DNA from: Otatea glauca
Lineage: Eukaryota; Streptophyta; Magnoliopsida; Poales; Poaceae
Assembly (NCBI GenBank): GCA_036346275.1
Contig: CM070713.1
Coordinates: 61,003,567 to 61,067,566 of the forward strand
Reading direction: 5' to 3'
Length of the DNA: 64,000 nt
Positions 1 to 11,669 of the stretch are shown one piece after another (positions within the stretch are counted from its first letter, which is position 1; every line of letters begins with the position of its first letter). A program made the translations under genes and the position numbers. The notes under the pieces are model-generated. The model saw nothing but the letters and a program-made list of their open reading frames with translations, made no database searches and was not told the DNA's origin.

Positions 1-741
1 AAGGGAGAGGCATATATGCGATGTATTGGACTTATGTGCAATATCACGCATAAAGGTTCCATTAGTCCAAGTAAGATCAGTGCTGGTGACCCCGGTGACT
101 CATTTTTCTATATCACACTTGATGGCGATGCCATGCGCGAAACATAGATCATAGGCCGTGACGGCGTCTAGGCTAATATAATTCATGTAGTGGATGCGCG
201 CGACTCGTATGCGCTCTCCAACAACGTGTAACGACAGATAGGACTCGTGGGCTCACGCGCGAGCAACGTCGTACGTGTTCGCAGTGTGCACTGGTCGCCA
301 GCTGGGAGCGGGAAAAGGCAATGGCGCACACGCGAGCCTCTGTCGGTCCACAACACTCGTCGATGGTGTTGGTCTCGGCGTTTTCGAAGCGCACGTCCTC
401 ATCGTGGACCTAGCAGAGCATCAGCCCTAGAGGTGGGCGTCGTGCCATGCCAGGTCGGCATGGACCCATCGTGCCTCGTGCCTAAACCATGTTGTGCCAC
501 GGCGGCTCGTCGTGCCTACCGTGTTGTGCCGTGCCGGCCTAGGACCGATCCATTTGTACTATTGCAACGAGAGGAAAAGGCAGGAGATGCACAGGGCTAA
601 GACAGTGGACACAAATATTAGGGGAAAAGGAACTAAATTTTATTCATTCTTGAACAGATACAGAGTGACATTGCAATGCTTGCATGAGTACACGATACTC
701 TTTAGTACAAAAACTCGTACATTGCAAGAAGCTGCTCTCTC
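1..741. other. Unassigned flank, no gene recognised
   Basis: No exon with coding-like continuity is recognised. Positions about 430-560 carry several copies of GTGCC/GCCGTGCCGGCC-like motifs. Similar motif-rich DNA occurs at 26820-27095 and 57420-58060, suggesting a shared, decayed DNA-transposon family. The open frames here are short and lack recognisable domains. Confidence 0.4.
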
Positions 742-1150
742 TTGTCCGTTTATCTCAATCGCTCTCAGCTCTCTCTCCTCTCTCATCCTTCTTTCTCAAT
801 CTCTCTCGGCTCTCTCTCACCCATCTTTCTCAGCTCTCTCTCGCTTGTTGCTCACTCTCTTAGCTCTCCCTCTCTCTTGCTCACCTCTCTCAATCTCTCT
901 CGCTTGTCTCTCTCACTCTCTCTGTCGCCCGTTGTCCCCCTCTTTCGCCCATCTCTCTCAATCTCTCTCACCCATCACTCTCTCTTTCAATCTCTTTCAG
1001 CGATGAGCAAGCAAGGTGGTGAGAGGAGTGGATAGAGCGAGGAGCACCGTGAGAGGAGAGAGAGAGCGACGAGCGGGTAGCAAGAGGAGCGGAGAGAGCT
1101 AGGCACGGAGTTGGCCGAGTAGAGGGAGAGAGTGATATAGAGAGTCAGAG
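742..1150. repeat. CT-rich tract followed by GA-rich tract
   Basis: About 742-1000 is an imperfect CT microsatellite with many CTCTCTC runs. About 1015-1150 is rich in GAGAG. The two arms are roughly complementary and could pair in a transcript. Open frames here give Ser/Leu-rich low-complexity peptides and are not taken as genes. Confidence 0.75.
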
Positions 1151-1342
1151 ATGAACAACGGAGAGGATTTTCATACGAGCAAGACAACTTTTTCAAGAGT
1201 CAGATGGCAACAAGATAATACAAACAAGCGGAAGGTGGTGCAACGTTCTTCTTCCCCTCTATGGCACAAGCAAGCACACTCAAACACTCCGACTAGTTCT
1301 CCCAAGCATCCCAAATATTTAAGCGTCCATAATTTTACTTAA

Positions 1343-1924
1343 TTATTTGAATTTCTCAATTTTATTTTGTTTTCTCCCTTTTTTTCTTTTCTCTTTTCCC
1401 CTTTTCGCTCCTTTTTCCCATTTCCCTCTTTTTTCGCCTTTGCCCCCACCAGGCCCCAGCCGAACTCTTGCTCTCCCTCCCCTGCCACCCCCACCTCGGC
1501 CCCTGCTGCCCCCTTCACCCCCACCTCTGCCCCTACTAGTCCCCTTCCCCTTCCCTCGCCTCCCCAGATGGCGACTCCCCCTGGCCCCCACCGGCCTCGA
1601 ACTCCCATTCCCCTCGCGTTGGCCCCCTTCCCTCGCCTCCCCACGACGGCGACGCCTCCTCGCCTCCCCTTCCGCCCTCTTCCTCCTCCCAACTGGCACC
1701 TCGCCACTCCCACTGGCGTGCCCCACCTCTGCTCCCTCCTCTCTGGCCTCCTCCACGGCGCCCCCACCTCTCTGACCTCCTCCACAGCGTGGCCACAATG
1801 CTGGTGCTACGCGGCCACGGCATGGGCTACGGTGCGAGAGCGGCATGGCGCCCCCTCCTCTCCGGCCTACTCCACAGCGCGAGTGTGGCACGGCACAGGC
1901 GTGCGACCACGACGTGGGCGCAGC
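1343..1924. repeat. Pyrimidine-rich, Pro/Arg-coding low-complexity DNA
   Basis: A C/T-rich block opens frames of 140-190 codons on both strands, all Pro- or Gly/Arg-rich with no domain. It ends at GCAGC (1920-1924), the left target duplication of the solo LTR that follows. The same ancestral locus resumes at 23396-23512 and at 26771, once the inserted elements are set aside. Confidence 0.6.
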
Positions 1925-4064
1925 TGTAAGGTCGAGGATGCTGACTAGAGGGGGGTGAATAGGCGGTTTTAAAAGTTCTCTTCTATTTCTATTATGACTA
2001 ACAAATCAACGCCTATGTCAAAACCTAAATAATACGTGGAAGCGTAAGTCTAAGGCTTTGATAATGAAAGCCTAAATCAACGAGGCTCACTACGTGCACT
2101 GATAAACTAAGTCTCTAACTATGATTTGCAATCCTAAAAGACAAGCAATCAATAAATTTAATTCTATGAATATAAATTGCTTGAATATAAATGAGCACAA
2201 GAAAACAAACCACAATGAGATACAATATTTTTTACCGTGGTGTTCGGAGACTTGCTGGTCTCCCCTAGTCCATGTTGTGATTAGCCCAAACACATTGGAC
2301 CGACTCCACGAATTGAGTACCCACCTCGAACAACTAGTGATAGCTCTTTTCCCCTCCGGGTAGACGAGCTCCAACCTTCACAAACTTGTCGAGCCTTCTC
2401 ACAATCCCCTTTGAGAAGGTCACTGCGTATGACGCTGCTACGCCGTCTAGGTGTTGGCAAACACCAAGAGTAATAGGTCAAGCCTCCTAGCTTTAACCTC
2501 ACCAAGTGCAACACATGCACAATGGTGACCACCGAGTGCAACACATACACAAGACTCTCCTCCAAGTGCAACACGTGCATAAGGATCACTCAACCCACTT
2601 CTAATTGAAACACGTGCAAATTAGAATCGCTCTTACCTCCAAAACTAAATTGGAGAGTGTAACACATGCACAACTCAACCACAAAGAACAATAAACTTCA
2701 AAACCACAGCAACCCCAAATACCAACCCCCAAGGATATGCAAATACTTAGCTCCATGCAAAGAACAACTATTAAACTGGATGCATGAGCTATCTCCTTTT
2801 GCAACACATGTTAATCAATAGCTCCATGCAAAATCCAAATCAATTAAGAAACAAACATAAGCTTCCCTTATTTGCAACACATGCAAATGTGAGCATCATG
2901 CAAAAATCAACTTAAGAGAGTGAGCTATAGCTAACCGGATTGATTTCATCAACACATGATGAAGCTCAAGCTAAATGACTCAACCCCCTCTTAATAGTAC
3001 GGTAACCTAACTAGCAACCCGATATTTTATCCAAACACCGAGATCGGTAAAAGACTAGGAACACATCCTTAGCCCTAGCTAGTTATACCTTTGCCTCTAG
3101 CACATCCTCTTGGAGCTTTTATGATTTCCATCATCTTCTCTCCAAGTCAGGATCTCGTCTCGTTCATCAACACATGATGAACTCTCTTTGCTCTTCGCTT
3201 CGGGATCTCTCCTTGGCACTTATCAACACATGATGACATATTTTGTCTCGATTCTCGACTTGATGGCTATCAACACATGATACCATCCAAATCTTCATCA
3301 CCGTTGGATTCAACCTACTTCACAACTCATGAAAAATTGTTAGTCCAACAAGCACGGTTGTCTCAATCATCAATGCACTCCAATAACACATAATAGATGC
3401 CCCCAAGATACTTCGATCTATACTTTTGATGATTGACCACAACCCAAATCAATTTGAATGAAAGATGTTGATTTGTCTTGAGTATTTTGATGCAACTAAT
3501 GCTTCATATACTCAAGACCTTTCGTTTGTTCTTAATCAACAAGGAACACCATCAACACATGATTGGTTCTTTGATGATTGAACGACAACCAAATCATAAT
3601 TTAAATTAAATTAAAATTGTTGTGAGTATATATGAACTACACAAGCTTCATATACTCAATTTGACGGATTCCAAGTAATGATCCAAATTATATAGAGTGG
3701 TGAAAAGTGATCAATACTATTTAGACCATCAAGTATAGAATAAGCTTCATTAAATGTGTGCATATAAATAATTGACTTTGAATTAATATGCACATATTCA
3801 ATTTAAGATAGCTTTGGAGTTTATCCTATATTAGCATGAGTATATTACAACTACACAAGTTAAAAGTACACTAAAGCATTTGTTTCAAAGTCTTGATCTT
3901 TTATATATAGCAAGATGAAATTTATCAATACTATTGAAACTTCAAGGTAAAACATGAACTCCTAAATGTGTGCATTCATGTATATATGGAATTGAAAACA
4001 AAATGCACATCTTGATGTTGAAACTATGATGGAGTTCGTTCTCTAACTTGAATCCAAAGTATGC
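1925..4064 (-). mobile_element. Copia-type solo LTR 1, left piece (reverse orientation)
   Basis: Reverse-oriented LTR starting at TGTAAGGTCGAGG, which on its own strand is the 3' end (CCCCCCTCTAGTC...CTTACA). It matches the plus-oriented solo LTR at 23518-26765 over most of its length. The sequence stops at TATGC (4060-4064), the target duplication of the gypsy insertion, and resumes after 23206. No internal region or primer-binding site adjoins it, so it is a solo LTR of about 2.3 kb. It carries at least ten CAACACATG-centred inverted repeats between 2505 and 3565. The family name is inferred from the typical grass copia LTR end. Confidence 0.85.
2505..3565 (-). repeat. CAACACATG constant-core hairpin series (LTR 1)
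   Basis: The core CAACACATG or a one-base variant recurs near 2509, 2538, 2567, 2659, 2875, 2949, 3168, 3223, 3272 and 3550. Its flanks are inverted repeats that differ from site to site: GTGC/GCAC, ATTTG/CAAAT, TTCAT/ATGAA, TAT/ATA. The same arrangement is seen in reverse complement at 24350-26181. Confidence 0.8.
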
Positions 4065-4917
4065 TGATGAGGACATCAACCCGAAGGATACGACCACTGC
4101 CACTATTTCCAGTCCGACTGCGCCGTCTTCATCGCCTACACTCGACGCTGCGACATCTTCATCGCAAAAGGGCCTTAATCCAGAAGCTCAGCCTTTCAAG
4201 CCCACGACAAACAATCGGCGCCTCAAGCACACACGCCAAGGACAACCCACGCGCCAAGGAAGACTCGTATGGAAACCCAAGATGCCAAAAAACCTGGTTC
4301 GGCCATCCAGCAGCATGCCAACTTCAAATGGGCGTAACTCGGGCTTCCGGACTCTATTTTTGGCGTGTGACCACCCGTTGGAAAGCTTAGGAGATAAGCT
4401 TTCCAATGGATCCAGCCTCACCTTCCAATTCACTCCAGATAGACGGAAAAAACGCAGAACAATATCACGGGCCAAATCTGTCAGGTGCTGCATCACCGTA
4501 TTTTTGGGCCCATGGCCTATGTATGGTAAGGGTTGCGTGGTGGCCGATCCTATTTTGGATGCCCCAAGTCTGGTCTCTACCCTATATAATGCCCCTGCCG
4601 TCACACTTTGGAGTTTAGGTTTTGTTGTGTTTTGGTAGACCCCGTGTGCGTCCCTCCTCAATCTTGCGTATGTCGACTAGACCACCCGAGTTGAGAAACA
4701 AAATCTCACCCTTGTTTTCTTTGAGATTATTGGGTTGAAATTGCTGTCACCTTGTTCTTGCATGTTCTTGGTTGCAGCAGGTACAAGGATCGATCGGGTC
4801 TTTGATTCGGTTGATCGCCTCATGTAGTGACGTTGCGATTGTTTGGTTGCTGATCTTGTGATTCCAAATCATCGTATCGTTCTCATCAGAAGGTCAAGAC
4901 AACCTTAGTGCACATCA
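4065..4917 (+). repeat. 5' LTR of CRM-like element
   Basis: 853-bp direct repeat of 22358-23201. It contains CTATATAATG near 4582-4590, a likely TATA box for the element's own transcript. An open frame of 196 codons at 4048-4638 (Ser/Thr-rich start) is retained. It corresponds to the frame running from the internal region into the 3' LTR. Confidence 0.9.
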
Positions 4918-4919
4918 AG

Positions 4920-4934
4920 TGGTATCAGAGTGAC
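4920..4934 (+). other. Primer-binding site of CRM-like element
   Basis: TGGTATCAGAGTGAC lies two bases after the 5' LTR. It matches the initiator-Met tRNA type of PBS (TGGTATCAGAGC) used by many plant LTR retrotransposons. Confidence 0.85.
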
Positions 4935-6033
4935 GATTTTCTGGTGAGAACACCCTTATCCTTGTTTAGTTCATCTTGTTCATCCTAGAGTCCAGAAAAA
5001 TAGCCCAAAAATATATATGTTCGTCTTGTATTCGATCTAATCCGAGCCCCTTTTAGCCTTTACTATTACTACCTAGTTTAATTCTTGTTGAATTTGTGTT
5101 GCATCGTTGTGTCGTTGCTGGTCTTAGCGTTTGATCTTTAGAGTTTCGAGTTCTATTCACATTTTTGTCACAGCGTTGTGTTGTTCGTGCGTCTATTTGT
5201 GCTGCCATCTTCATCCCGCAAAACCGAGAGCCTTCCACCAGAACGCCCCAAATTCCATCACACAAGATCAAACCGAGTAGCCCACGTTTTCCCCAACCAA
5301 CTCGGTTCTTTCCTTCCAATCTGTGTTCCACCAAAACTCACCGAAGTTTTCCATATATAGCCAAATGCATCCACCTTTTCCCTCCAAATATAGCGCGCAT
5401 CGAGTGGTATCCAAACAGAGAAGGAATTGAGATCCTCCTCCTTGCCATATCTTACCTTTTCCCTCCAAATATAGAACGCATCTAGTGGTCATTGCCATAT
5501 CTAACTTGAAAGCTGGTTTGTTTTTATCTTTGGCGTTTGTTCTATTGCCACCCATATCCATATCAAACCGTGCAAGCCTTTCCTTCCATAAAAAAAACAA
5601 AAGAAAAAAAGGAATCTGAGAAGAACCATCTCTCTGCTCTCTCCACGCCATCTTGCTGCAGTTGACAATCCATCAAATTTTGGTGCACAGATCAAAGACT
5701 AGAGAGAGAGTATCTTTTAATTACCCTTTTACCCCTGGTAAAAAAAAAGTGTGTGTGGTGAATACTTCTCTGGAGTCCTTTTTTTGAGTCATGTTTTCAG
5801 TCTAGGGCTCCCATATATTAGCTGTTGCTGTTCTGTGACTTCTTTGGTGTCTAGGCTCGTGTCTCTAGCACGGTCTAGCCTAGGACCAGCACATACCGCC
5901 GTTGAACATTCTTTCAACTTGTTTTGACTAGTGTGGTTCTAGTTTTTCCTTTGCTACAAATAATACCTGTCCAAACTCCACTTTCTATTAAGCACAGGAA
6001 AAGTACCTTGCAATCGCTTTGTCACCTCTGAGT
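4935..6033 (+). other. Untranslated leader of CRM-like element
   Basis: Leader between PBS and gag, interrupted at 6038/6039 by the Tat insertion and resuming at 20129. It includes a local duplication of a TTTTCCCTCCAAATATAG block (near 5377 and 5458). No domain-bearing frame is seen; frames of about 100-130 codons here look fortuitous. Confidence 0.6.
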
Positions 6034-6038
6034 GCAGG

Positions 6039-6934
6039 TGACGAATACTCATACCAGGGGTACCCCAACGGCCCTGGGTAACGAGCAGGTTGCCTCAAGT
6101 ATAACTCGAGCCTAGCAGGCCGCTCCAGGCCCGCTACCGACCAAAAGCACCTACAGGACCGCGCAGGACGCCCATTCCCGACCAATCGGGATAAGCATCC
6201 CCGACCAAGCAGGGCTCCCGACCTCCATAGCAGGTTGGATCCCCTGACTCTGATCAAACCAAGGCAACCTTCGCCAATGGCCGCGTGTCGAAGCCTTCAC
6301 CAGCCCACAGCCACGTGCCCCACGGACGGGGTCAATCAAAGTGACTATACGAGCAGTGGCCCTTCCCAAGATGGTTTAATGGTCTGCTGAAGTCAAGCTT
6401 CCGCCCCATCGGCCGACCACGCGACGACACGAAAACACGCCCTCCCGAGGCAAAGACCAACGTTATACGCAAAGAACGCCAACACTCGTCGAGCTCGCGA
6501 ATGTGTACGCTATTTCCCAACGGCGCCTAACCGCTCCGCCCAACAAGACTACCGACCAGCGTGGGCAAGACGAAGGGTGACGGTCGACGTAACGAAGGAC
6601 CAAAGCTCTTAGCATAGGTCACCTCGCCCTTCCCAACTCTCGATGTAACCTGCCCCTTCATCAGATAAAAGAAGGCGGGAACCCCGAGAGAGGGGAGAAG
6701 AAGAGAGGAAAAAGAGACACACTGACGAGCAACGAGCTTTCTTTACCGAGGCTCTTAGCTCGCTCTTGTAAACACTGTAATCATCCGCCTAAAGACAATA
6801 CCATACCATCACACGAATCGAGTAGGGACATTCACCAACCAAGATACATCTTGGGCTTCCGAGTCTAACCATTCGGGAGTGGAATGTGCGGCCCTTAGAC
6901 TTACAAATTTACTTACGGTGCTCAAACGCCGGCG
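6039..6934 (+). repeat. 5' LTR of Tat element
   Basis: Begins TGACGAATACTCATACC and ends near GGTGCTCAAACGCCGGCG. It is a direct repeat of 19221-20123 with many one- to few-base indels. The TATA-like CAGATAAAAGAAGG near 6662 corresponds to CTGTATAAAAGAAGG in the 3' LTR, so the TATA box is better preserved there. Confidence 0.9.
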
Positions 6935-6935
6935 G

Positions 6936-6955
6936 TTGGCGCGCTGTAGGGGCCT
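6936..6955 (+). other. Probable primer-binding site of Tat element
   Basis: TTGGCGCGCTGTAGGGGCC directly follows the 5' LTR, at the position and with the TTGGCGC start usual for Tat/gypsy PBS sequences. The tRNA species is not assigned; the site looks mutated. Confidence 0.55.
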
Positions 6956-6956
6956 T

Positions 6957-8975
6957 TGCGCGTCTTCATCGACATCTCCGATTCCGCTGGCCTCCCGATG
7001 GCATCTTTCACCCACGACGGCACGATTGCGTCGGAAGCTCGATCCGCCGGCGGCCTCGACCGCCGCCACTTCGGCGGAGGGCTCATGCTTATCCCGGCCG
7101 CCCGAGCTCAGCGCCCGTCGGGAGCCTGAGCGCCGTCTCCCACGACCTCGCCAAACTCCGACTTGAGGCACCCCAACATGCCCCGAAGCCGGAACCCAAG
7201 GAGCGCCGCGCCACTTCTGGCGATAGCTCCCACGAGCTCGGGCACGTGACCATGTCACCCCCCGCAGGCTCACATCTTGTGGCAATGGTCGGCTACATGC
7301 CGGCCTCTATCCATGAGTTGCTGGAAGATTCTTCCAGCCACGATTCCAGCTCCGACACGGAGCACCCCACCCGCGGACGACACTCTCGCGAGTGTAACAT
7401 GGCGGGCACGGTCGACTTGATCGTAACCCCCGCGGCTACAGGGGTCCCCATCCGGCGCACTAAGGCGCAGGAGGAGGAATACCAACGCGAGCACGCTGAA
7501 CGCGCTCAAGCTCGCCGCGCCGAGCTTCAACGACAACGCAAGAGTGGAGGAGCGGCGGTCGAGCTCGACCGGCTCCAGCCAACCCGAGCGGAGGAGCCCA
7601 AGCCTCGCAGACGCTTGGCGACGCGCGTGGCGCGACACGCCGTGCACGCCACAAGTCGGGCGAAGAGTCCGACGACCTCGGTTCTTCCCCACGCAAGTCG
7701 AACGCGGTCGCGCCGCGATGTCGCCCGAGGCCTTCCCGAGCCGGACGACCGGAGGCCAAAGCCACATACCGTAACCTCCGGGTGGTAGCGCGTCTTGCGC
7801 GGCAAAGACATGCGACTCTCCGGCCCTACCATTCGGAAGCCACCTCGCCGCCGGCCCGCATCACGCTTGCGAGTCGGTTTGGCCCGGCCAAGAGGCGGCG
7901 CACCACGAGCAACCCCAGGCCTCGCGCACCCCGGTGCGCCAGCGCCTCGGTGACGCCTACGACGTCCGCGCCACCCTCGAGGCACGAAGAAAGGCGGTGG
8001 ATGAAGCCGCCACTCGCGTGTTGTGGATACGGACGCCATCACCACCAAGCCCAAGCCCGATGGTCCGGGACCACGGGCCTACGCCAGGATTCGCCGTGCG
8101 GATTTCCCGCGGTTCGTGGCACCGACCAACATTGCCAAATACACCGGGGCCACAAACCCGGCGTATGGCTCAAGACAACGGCCAAGATATGGGCGGGGGA
8201 GCAACGGATGATCTCTTTATCATCCAATACCTCCCCATCTACCTTGTGGACTCGGCTCGAGCCTGGCTCGAGTACTTGCCCGTGAAAACCATCAAGAACT
8301 GGGCTGACTTGAAGACCCTCTTCGTCGGCAACTTCCAGGGCACTTACAAGCGCCCTGGGAACTCCTGGGACCTGAAGGGCTGCAAACAGCAGCCAGCGGA
8401 AACTCTCCGGGACTACATCCGGCGATTCTCCCGCCAGTGCAACAAGCTCCCTGACATCTCCGACGCTGATGTCGTGGGGGCATTCATCTATGGCACCTCC
8501 TGTAAGGCCTTGGTGCACAAGCTGGGCTGCGTCAAGCCCAGAACCACCAAGGAACTTCTGGACATCGCCACCAACCACGCCTCCGGCGAGGAGGCTGTGG
8601 GAGCCATCTTTGAGGACGGCAAAACCAAGCAAGAGCCGGCTACCGAGCCGGTCCTTCCGACCGCTCCGACAAACGAGGCGGCATGGAAAGCAGGTCCGCG
8701 AGGCCCAAGTGGTCGCAGCTGTCGACCAACCTGCCAAGCAGCAGGTGCGACCAACCGTCGCGACCGACCACTTCGAAAAATTGATGGACGGCCGTGCTCA
8801 AACCACGGGTTCCCCGTCAAACTCTGGCACCGGATCTGTGAGGTCCTAAGGCGTTTCCTCTCTGGCACCCCCACAACGCCGCGGGGCAAAGGGAAGAAGC
8901 CAGCCCCGGTCCCAAGGGCCGCGGAGAAAAAGGCGGACGACGAGTTCCCCGAACCCGACGGCTGCCTCATGATCT
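6957..8975 (+). pseudogene. gag of Tat element (frameshifted)
   Basis: Encodes the capsid precursor that packages element RNA. The N-terminal part (about 7200-7560) reads YMPASIHELLEDSSSHDSS, then a charged Glu/Arg/Gln coiled-coil-like stretch (AQEEEYQREHAERAQARRAE). The retrotransposon gag core lies at about 8080-8630, with ADFPRFVAPTNIAKYTGATN, the segment LVDSARAWLEYLPVKTI, and the ETLRDYIRRFSRQCNKLPD motif. Frames change at about 8170 and after 8630, so the protein is broken. A basic Pro-rich tail reaches 8975. No zinc knuckle was seen. Assignment to Retrotrans_gag rests on these motifs and on position between PBS and protease. Confidence 0.8.
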
Positions 8976-9099
8976 TTGGTGGTCGGCTCGCTACGCGACA
9001 AGCGTCGGCTCAAGCTCGCCTACCGCGAGGTCCACACCGCCTCACCGGCCGCCCCTCAATACCTTCGGTGGTCAGAATCTTCGATCACTTTCGATCGGA

Positions 9100-9553
9100 C
9101 CAACCACCCCGACCATGTCCCGCAGCCAGGAAGGTATCCGCTCGTGGTCGACCCCATCGTGGGGAAGAAGCGCCTCACCAAGGTGCTCATGGACGGCGGC
9201 AGCGGCCTCAACATCCTCTATGTTGAGACGCCGACGCCATGGGGTCCTCGCCGAGTCTCCGACCGAGCAAGGCACCTTTCCACGGCGTCATCCCTGGCCA
9301 ACAGGCCTACCCGCTCGGGCAGGTCGACCTGCCCGTCACCTTCGGAGGACCGGGAAATTTCCGCACCGAGACCCTCACCTTTGAGGTCGTGGACTTCCCC
9401 GGTTTCTACCACGCTATCTTGGGGAGGCCGTGCTACGCCAAGTTCATGGCGGTCCCCAGCTACGCCTATCTGAAACTGAAGATGCCCGGGCCACAGGGAG
9501 TCATCACCGTGGCTTCATCCTTCCACCGCATAATCGTGAGCGGCGATTGCTGA
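9100..9553 (+). pseudogene. Aspartic protease of Tat element (frameshifted)
   Basis: The retroviral-type protease matures the element polyprotein. The sequence shows YPLVVDPIVGKKRLTKVLMD followed by GGSGLNILY, giving the catalytic DGGSG loop in place of the usual D-T/S-G. After a frame change at about 9240 the fold continues with YPLGQVDLPVTFGG and FPGFYHAILGRPCYAKF, where ILGRP is the conserved C-terminal protease motif. A stop occurs at 9551-9553. The second frame runs 9239-9553. Order and motifs make the call firm; activity is not expected. Confidence 0.8.
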
Positions 9554-9779
9554 GCTTGCGTCGGCGGTCATCGCGTCCGCCGAGCTCGACAACCTCCGGA
9601 GGGAAGCCTCCGAGTCCGTCCCTGAGTCTAGCAAGTCAGGAGAGGGATCCTTCAAGTTCGCCGAGGACACGAAGGAGGTTATGGTCGATCCCCGGGATCA
9701 AACCAAGACCGTGCGGGTCAGAGCCGCGCTCCCCGCTAAATAGGAAAGCGCGCTCGTCGACTTCCTCTGCGCCAACAAC

Positions 9780-10418
9780 GATGTCTTTGCATGGAAATCC
9801 TCCGACATGCCGGGAATTCCCAGGGAGGTCGTCGAGCACTCCTTGAACATCCGACCAGGCTCAAAGCCGGTCGCCCAACGCCTGCGCCGCTTCGACCAGG
9901 AAAAGCGCAGGATCATAGGGGAGGAGATCGCCAAGCTTTTAGCTGCAGGGTTCGTAAAAGAGGTACGCCACCCCGAGTGGCTGGCCAACCCTGTACTTGT
10001 AAAAAAGAAGAGTGGGCAATAGAGAATGTGCATTGACTACACGAGTTTTAACAAAGCGTGTCCCAAGGATCCGTTCCCCTTGCCCCGCATTGACCAAGTC
10101 ATAGACTCCACCGCAGGGTGCGAGTCCCTCTCCTTTCTGGACGCCTACTCAGGCTACCACCAGATAGCGTTGAAGGAGTCCGACCAGCTCGCGACCTCCT
10201 TCATCACCCCGTTTGGCTCATTCTGCTACGTAACAATGCCGTTTGGTCTGAAAAATGCGGGTGCTACATACCAGCGATGTATGCAAACATGTTTCAACGA
10301 CCAGATCGGCCGCAACATCGAGGCGTACGTCGACGACATCGTCGTGAAGACCAGGAAGGCTGGCGACCTCATCACCGATCTAGAGGAGACCTTCGCGAAT
10401 CTTCGACGATTCAGATAA
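9780..10418 (+). pseudogene. Reverse transcriptase of Tat element (in-frame stop)
   Basis: RNA-dependent DNA polymerase domain that copies element RNA. The N-terminal part (9807-10020) has the DQEKRRIIGEEIAKLLAAGF helix and WLANPVLVKKKSG. A TAG at 10021-10023 falls where a Trp codon is usual (K-W-R-M-C). The next part (10026-10418) carries MCIDYTSFNKACPKDPFPLP, SFLDAYSGYHQI, FGLKNAGATYQR and the catalytic box YVDDIVVK, so the metal-binding aspartates are intact. The frame is lost after 10418. These are canonical Ty3/gypsy RT blocks. Confidence 0.9.
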
Positions 10419-10429
10419 AGCTCAACCCG

Positions 10430-11040
10430 ACAAGTGCGTCTTTGAGTCCCCAAGGGAAGCTCTCGGCTTCATTGTCTCCGAGCGGGCATCGAGGCCAATC
10501 AGGAGAAGATCTCGGCGATCGCAAGGATGGGCCCGGTTGGCAACCTCAAAGGGATCCAGAGGCTGACTGGATGCCTTGTAGCCTTAAGCCGTTTCGTGTC
10601 TCGCCTGGGCGAGCGCAGAATGCCGCTCTACAGGCTGCTTAAGAAATCTGACCGCTTCACCGACTCAGAGGCTCGAAGGCCCTCACCCGCTTGAAGGCCT
10701 TCTTGTCCTCACCTTCGGTCCCTGGTTGCCCCAAGCACTGTGTGAACCGCTGCTCCTCTACATCGCCGCCACTACCCAAGTCGTCGGTCGGCCCTTGTGG
10801 TGGAACGAGCGAAAGAAGGCCGTGAGCTCAAGGTACAACGGCGCCTACTTCATCATCAAGTGCTTTCGAGTCCAAGGCTCGGTACGCGCAGTGCGTAAGC
10901 CGCTCTCACGCAAGTGCTCATCGCCAAAAGAAAGCTTGTCCATTACTTCGACCAAGACGCTTATCACCGTAGTGACCACGCGCGCTCGGCGAGATTGTCC
11001 ACAATCGCGACGCCGTGAAGGATAGCCAAATGGGCGCCGA
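10430..11040 (+). pseudogene. RT connection and RNase H region of Tat element (degenerate)
   Basis: Continues RT in several frames. Fragments read as the gypsy connection region (KCVFESPREALGF-like, then KGIQRLTGCLVALSRFVS) and as an RNase H start (CEPLLLYIAATTQVV). A later fragment resembles the usual HYFDQ segment before the second RNase H. At least four frame changes are needed to follow it. Domain identity comes mainly from position and short motifs. Confidence 0.65.
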
Positions 11041-11113
11041 GCTCAGCGTCACGGCATAACATACGCCCTCGAACGGCGATCAAGTCACAGTCTCCCGCCG
11101 ACTTTGTCGCCGA

Positions 11114-11662
11114 GTGGACCAAGCTCAGCGCCACCGGTGCTCAAGACCCCAGCATCGGACGATGTATTTCGATGGGTCCTACACCAAGAACGGCGCGGGC
11201 GCGGGAGTCGTCATCATTTCCCCGCTCGGGAACAGGCTTCAATACGCCATTAGGTTGCTCTTCGACGCGACCAACAATATCGCCGAATACGAGGCTCTTG
11301 TCAACGGTCTCCGGATCGCTGCCGACCTCGGCGCTCGCCGACTCTATGTCCACGGGGACTCCAAGCTTGTCGTCGATCAGGTCATAAAGGCTGCGGAGCC
11401 CCGAGACGCCCACATGGCCGCATACTGTCAAGAAGTGCGCAGACTCGAAGAGCGGTTCAAGGGTTTCGAGCTCCACCATAGCTACAGACGCTACAACGGT
11501 GAGGCCGATTACCTAGCTAATCTTGCCTCCAAAGCAGAGGGCCACCCCACTGGGATCTTCGTCATGACCTTCTGCAGCCTTCCGTCCAGTTGGACTCGGT
11601 GGCCGACCGGTCTCCCGACCTACCGAGCACAGTCGCCCCAATCGCCGTGCGGTCAGGCGTAG
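11114..11662 (+). pseudogene. Second (archaeal-type) RNase H of Tat element
   Basis: A 182-codon open frame holds an RNase H of the archaeal type: MYFDGSYTKNGAGAGVVIIS (first catalytic Asp in FDGS), the glutamate in NNIAEYEALVNGLRIA, the aspartate in YVHGDSKLVVDQV and the C-terminal GEADYLANLAS. All four acidic positions expected of the fold are visible. This extra domain between the standard RNase H and integrase is known from the Tat lineage. The frame drifts near its end, before the integrase N-terminus, so the polyprotein is not continuous. Confidence 0.88.
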
Positions 11663-11669
11663 GCCTGAT

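Noticed and set aside
1347..1948. Long Pro- and Arg-rich open frames on both strands
   Set aside because: They arise from C/T-rich composition, overlap each other on both strands and have no domain or splice context.
4048..4638. 196-codon frame at the start of the CRM-like 5' LTR
   Set aside because: It begins before the LTR boundary in unrelated DNA and is the LTR copy of the frame at 22236-22664, so it is not an independent gene.
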